Shown here: positions 62,218 through 64,000 of the stretch, one piece after another | Position numbering within the stretch: position 1 is the first letter of the stretch | Layout: each line of letters starts with the position of its first letter | Assembly (NCBI GenBank): GCA_023389315.1 | Contig: JAEWEQ010000028.1 | Span: forward strand, 75,475-139,474 | Direction: 5' to 3' | Source of the DNA: Actinomycetes bacterium | GTDB taxonomy: Bacteria; Actinomycetota; Actinomycetes; Actinomycetales; Actinomycetaceae | DNA length: 64,000 nt | Program-made: the position numbers and the translations under genes | The notes under the pieces: model-generated | Databases searched by the model: none | Told to the model about the DNA's origin: nothing | What the model saw: only the letters and a program-made list of their open reading frames with translations

Positions 62218-63900
62218 TTAATCACGCTTCAACCGGCGGTGGGTGACACGGTGCGGACGGGCCGCTTCCACTCCCAGTCGTTCCACCTTGTTGCGCTCGT
62301 AGGCTTCGAAGTTGCCTTCGAACCAGTACCACTGGGCCGGGTTTTCCTCGGTACCTTCCCACGCCAAAATGTGGGTGGCGACGCGGTCCAGGAACCACCG
62401 GTCGTGAGTGACTACCACCGCACAGCCGGGGAACTGCAACAGCGCGTTTTCCAAAGATCCCAGGGTTTCCACGTCCAGGTCGTTGGTGGGTTCGTCCAGC
62501 AGCAGCAGGTTGCCACCCTGTTTGAGGGTGAGCGCCAGGTTCAGACGGTTGCGCTCACCGCCTGAGAGCACGCCGGCAGGCTTTTGCTGGTCGGGCCCCT
62601 TGAAACCGAAAGCGGATACGTAGGCGCGCGAGGGCATCTCCACGTTTCCAACCTCAATGTAGTCCAGGCCGTCAGAGACCACTTCCCACACGGTCTTGTC
62701 GGGGTCAATGCCGGCGCGGGTTTGGTCCACGTAGGAGATCTTCACGGTTTCACCGATCTTCAGGTCCCCATCATCTAGCGGTTCCAGGCCCACGATGGTC
62801 TTGAACAAGGTGGTCTTACCTACCCCGTTGGGGCCGATCACACCGACAATGCCGTTGCGCGGCAGGGAGAAAGACAGTCCGTCAATCAGGACGCGGTCGC
62901 CAAAGCCCTTTTTCAGGTCTTTCGCTTCGATGACGATGTCGCCCAGGCGCGGGCCCGGGGGGATCTGGATTTCTTCGAAGTCGAGTTTGCGAGTGCGTTC
63001 CGCTTCGGCCGCCATTTCCTCATAGCGGGCCAAACGTGCCTTGGATTTAGCTTGGCGTCCCTTGGCGTTGGAGCGCACCCATTCGAGTTCGTCTTGCAGG
63101 CGCTTGGCGAGCTTGGCGTCCTTGCGTCCTTGCACTTGGAGGCGTTCGCGCTTCTTCTCCAAGTAGGTGGTGTAGTTACCCTCGTAGGGGTACAAACGCC
63201 CGCGATCGACCTCGGCGATCCATTCGGCCACGTGATCGAGGAAGTAGCGGTCGTGGGTGATGGCGATTACCGCACCGGGGTAAGTCTTCAGGTGCTGTTC
63301 CAGCCACAATACCGATTCTGCATCCAGGTGGTTGGTGGGTTCGTCCAGTAGCAGCAGGTCGGGTTGTTCCAGCAGCAGGCGGCAAAGGGCGACGCGGCGG
63401 CGTTCCCCACCGGAGAGCACGGAGACGTCGGCGTCCGGCGGCGGGCAACGTAGCGCATCCATGGCTTGTTCGAGTTGGGAGTCCAGGTCCCAGCCGTTGA
63501 CCGCGTCGATGTCGGTTTGCAGCGCTCCCATTTCTTCCATGAGGGCGTCAAAATCGGCATCTGGGTCCGCCATGAGGGCGGAGACTTCGTTGAAGCGGTT
63601 GAGTTTTTGCACCGTGTCGGCCACACCCAGTTGCACATTTTCGAGGACGGTCTTGTCCTCATCCAGGGGCGGTTCCTGCTGCAGGATACCCACCGTATAG
63701 CCGGGGGTGAGCCGGGCCTCGCCGTTGGAGGGCTCGTCCAGTCCTGCCATGATTTTCAGGATCGATGACTTACCGGCGCCGTTGGGACCAACCATACCGA
63801 TTTTGGCGCCGGGCAAAAATGCCATCGTCACGTCGTCGAGAATGACTTTGTCTCCGTGCGCCTTCCGGGCGCGCACCATGGAGTAGATATATTCAGCCAC
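62218..63900 (-). CDS. ettA: ABC-F protein EttA (translational throttle)
   Basis: Ribosome-binding ATPase that gates the first elongation step according to ATP level. Two ABC domains: first Walker A GPNGAGKSS and LSGGERRRVAL, second GPNGVGKTT and LSGGERNRLNL, joined by the P-site tRNA linker. The inserted arm segment and 560-residue length fit EttA. Start is GTG 63900 with AGGA 8 nt upstream. Co-transcribed with the aminotransferase. The first ~100 bp of the remaining window hold no gene. Confidence 0.95.
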   Translation of the reverse strand: MAEYIYSMVRARKAHGDKVILDDVTMAFLPGAKIGMVGPNGAGKSSILKIMAGLDEPSNGEARLTPGYTVGILQQEPPLDEDKTVLENVQLGVADTVQKLNRFNEVSALMADPDADFDALMEEMGALQTDIDAVNGWDLDSQLEQAMDALRCPPPDADVSVLSGGERRRVALCRLLLEQPDLLLLDEPTNHLDAESVLWLEQHLKTYPGAVIAITHDRYFLDHVAEWIAEVDRGRLYPYEGNYTTYLEKKRERLQVQGRKDAKLAKRLQDELEWVRSNAKGRQAKSKARLARYEEMAAEAERTRKLDFEEIQIPPGPRLGDIVIEAKDLKKGFGDRVLIDGLSFSLPRNGIVGVIGPNGVGKTTLFKTIVGLEPLDDGDLKIGETVKISYVDQTRAGIDPDKTVWEVVSDGLDYIEVGNVEMPSRAYVSAFGFKGPDQQKPAGVLSGGERNRLNLALTLKQGGNLLLLDEPTNDLDVETLGSLENALLQFPGCAVVVTHDRWFLDRVATHILAWEGTEENPAQWYWFEGNFEAYERNKVERLGVEAARPHRVTHRRLKRD

Positions 63901-64000
63901 TTAGTTTTCCTCACCTGAAGTGTCATCGTCTGCCGCGATCTCACGCGGCCGGTGTCCTTAGCCAGTCTACGCAAGCGGGCCCACTTCGGGCCAATACAGA

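Noticed and set aside
1..64000. CGAGGACG as a Chi or KOPS (FtsK) polar signal
   Set aside because: Copies are about equal on both strands with no skew along the window, unlike Chi or KOPS.
1..64000. tRNA, rRNA or other structured RNA genes
   Set aside because: No T-loop plus acceptor pairing, rRNA segments or riboswitch cores were found by eye in the gaps.

Overview
The window is high-GC actinobacterial chromosome (roughly 60% GC by eye), densely packed with about 50 genes. Gene content (SepH, DUF3159/DUF3710/DUF4193, DUF3043, a PknL-type PASTA kinase with its Rv2175c-like partner, a HrdB/SigA-type sigma factor with a long Lys/Ala-rich N-terminus, class II DAHP synthase, PPi-type phosphofructokinase) points to Actinomycetales, most likely an Actinomycetaceae-like host-associated organism. 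The species cannot be named from the sequence. No tRNA, rRNA, CRISPR array, prophage or insertion sequence was recognised.

Layout. 1-9.4 kb: a ClC channel cut by the window start, aconitase, then a TRAM-type RNA methyltransferase and an APC permease divergent from two TrkA-type potassium regulators. 9.6-24 kb: a block resembling the M. tuberculosis Rv2689c-Rv2703 region (DUF3159, OB-fold, DUF3710, DUF4193), without dut, running into sepH, a phosphodiesterase-type hydrolase, parC, two tandem two-domain GNAT acetyltransferases, parE and rpoD. 24-41 kb: a block resembling Rv2173-Rv2206 (idsA, Rv2175c-like, pknL, aroG, plsC, exonuclease/GIY-YIG protein, erpA, glycerate-kinase-like protein, DUF3043), with pfp, an FKBP lipoprotein, an M20 dipeptidase and pyrD inserted. 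41-51 kb: RNA methyltransferase, HAD hydrolase, metPS sodium symporter with its 47-residue subunit, deoD, a metallopeptidase, udk, an FAD monooxygenase behind a CRP-like site, and an ABC permease/ATPase pair. 51-64 kb: peptidases PepO and PepN, stand-alone PTS EIIB and EIIA domains, malQ, a second stand-alone EIIB, tesB, an aminotransferase and ettA.

How the genes work together. The window mixes central metabolism (aconitase, PPi-PFK, DAHP synthase, DHODH, nucleoside salvage by DeoD and Udk), chromosome topology and division (ParC/ParE, SepH, housekeeping sigma), envelope and prenyl metabolism (IdsA, PlsC, PknL), nutrient uptake (MetPS, APC, TrkA, PTS pieces) and peptide or glucan use (PepN, PepO, M20, MalQ).

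The most unusual signal belongs to no gene. The octamer CGAGGACG (often extended to ACGAGGACGTTSCC) occurs about fifty times on both strands. It is strongly enriched between genes, occurs as an inverted pair in a terminator hairpin and inside 48-bp tandem repeats. It looks like a genome-wide signal comparable to DNA-uptake sequences. Several genes also seem to be leaderless, with a -10 box 6-7 nt before the start codon.
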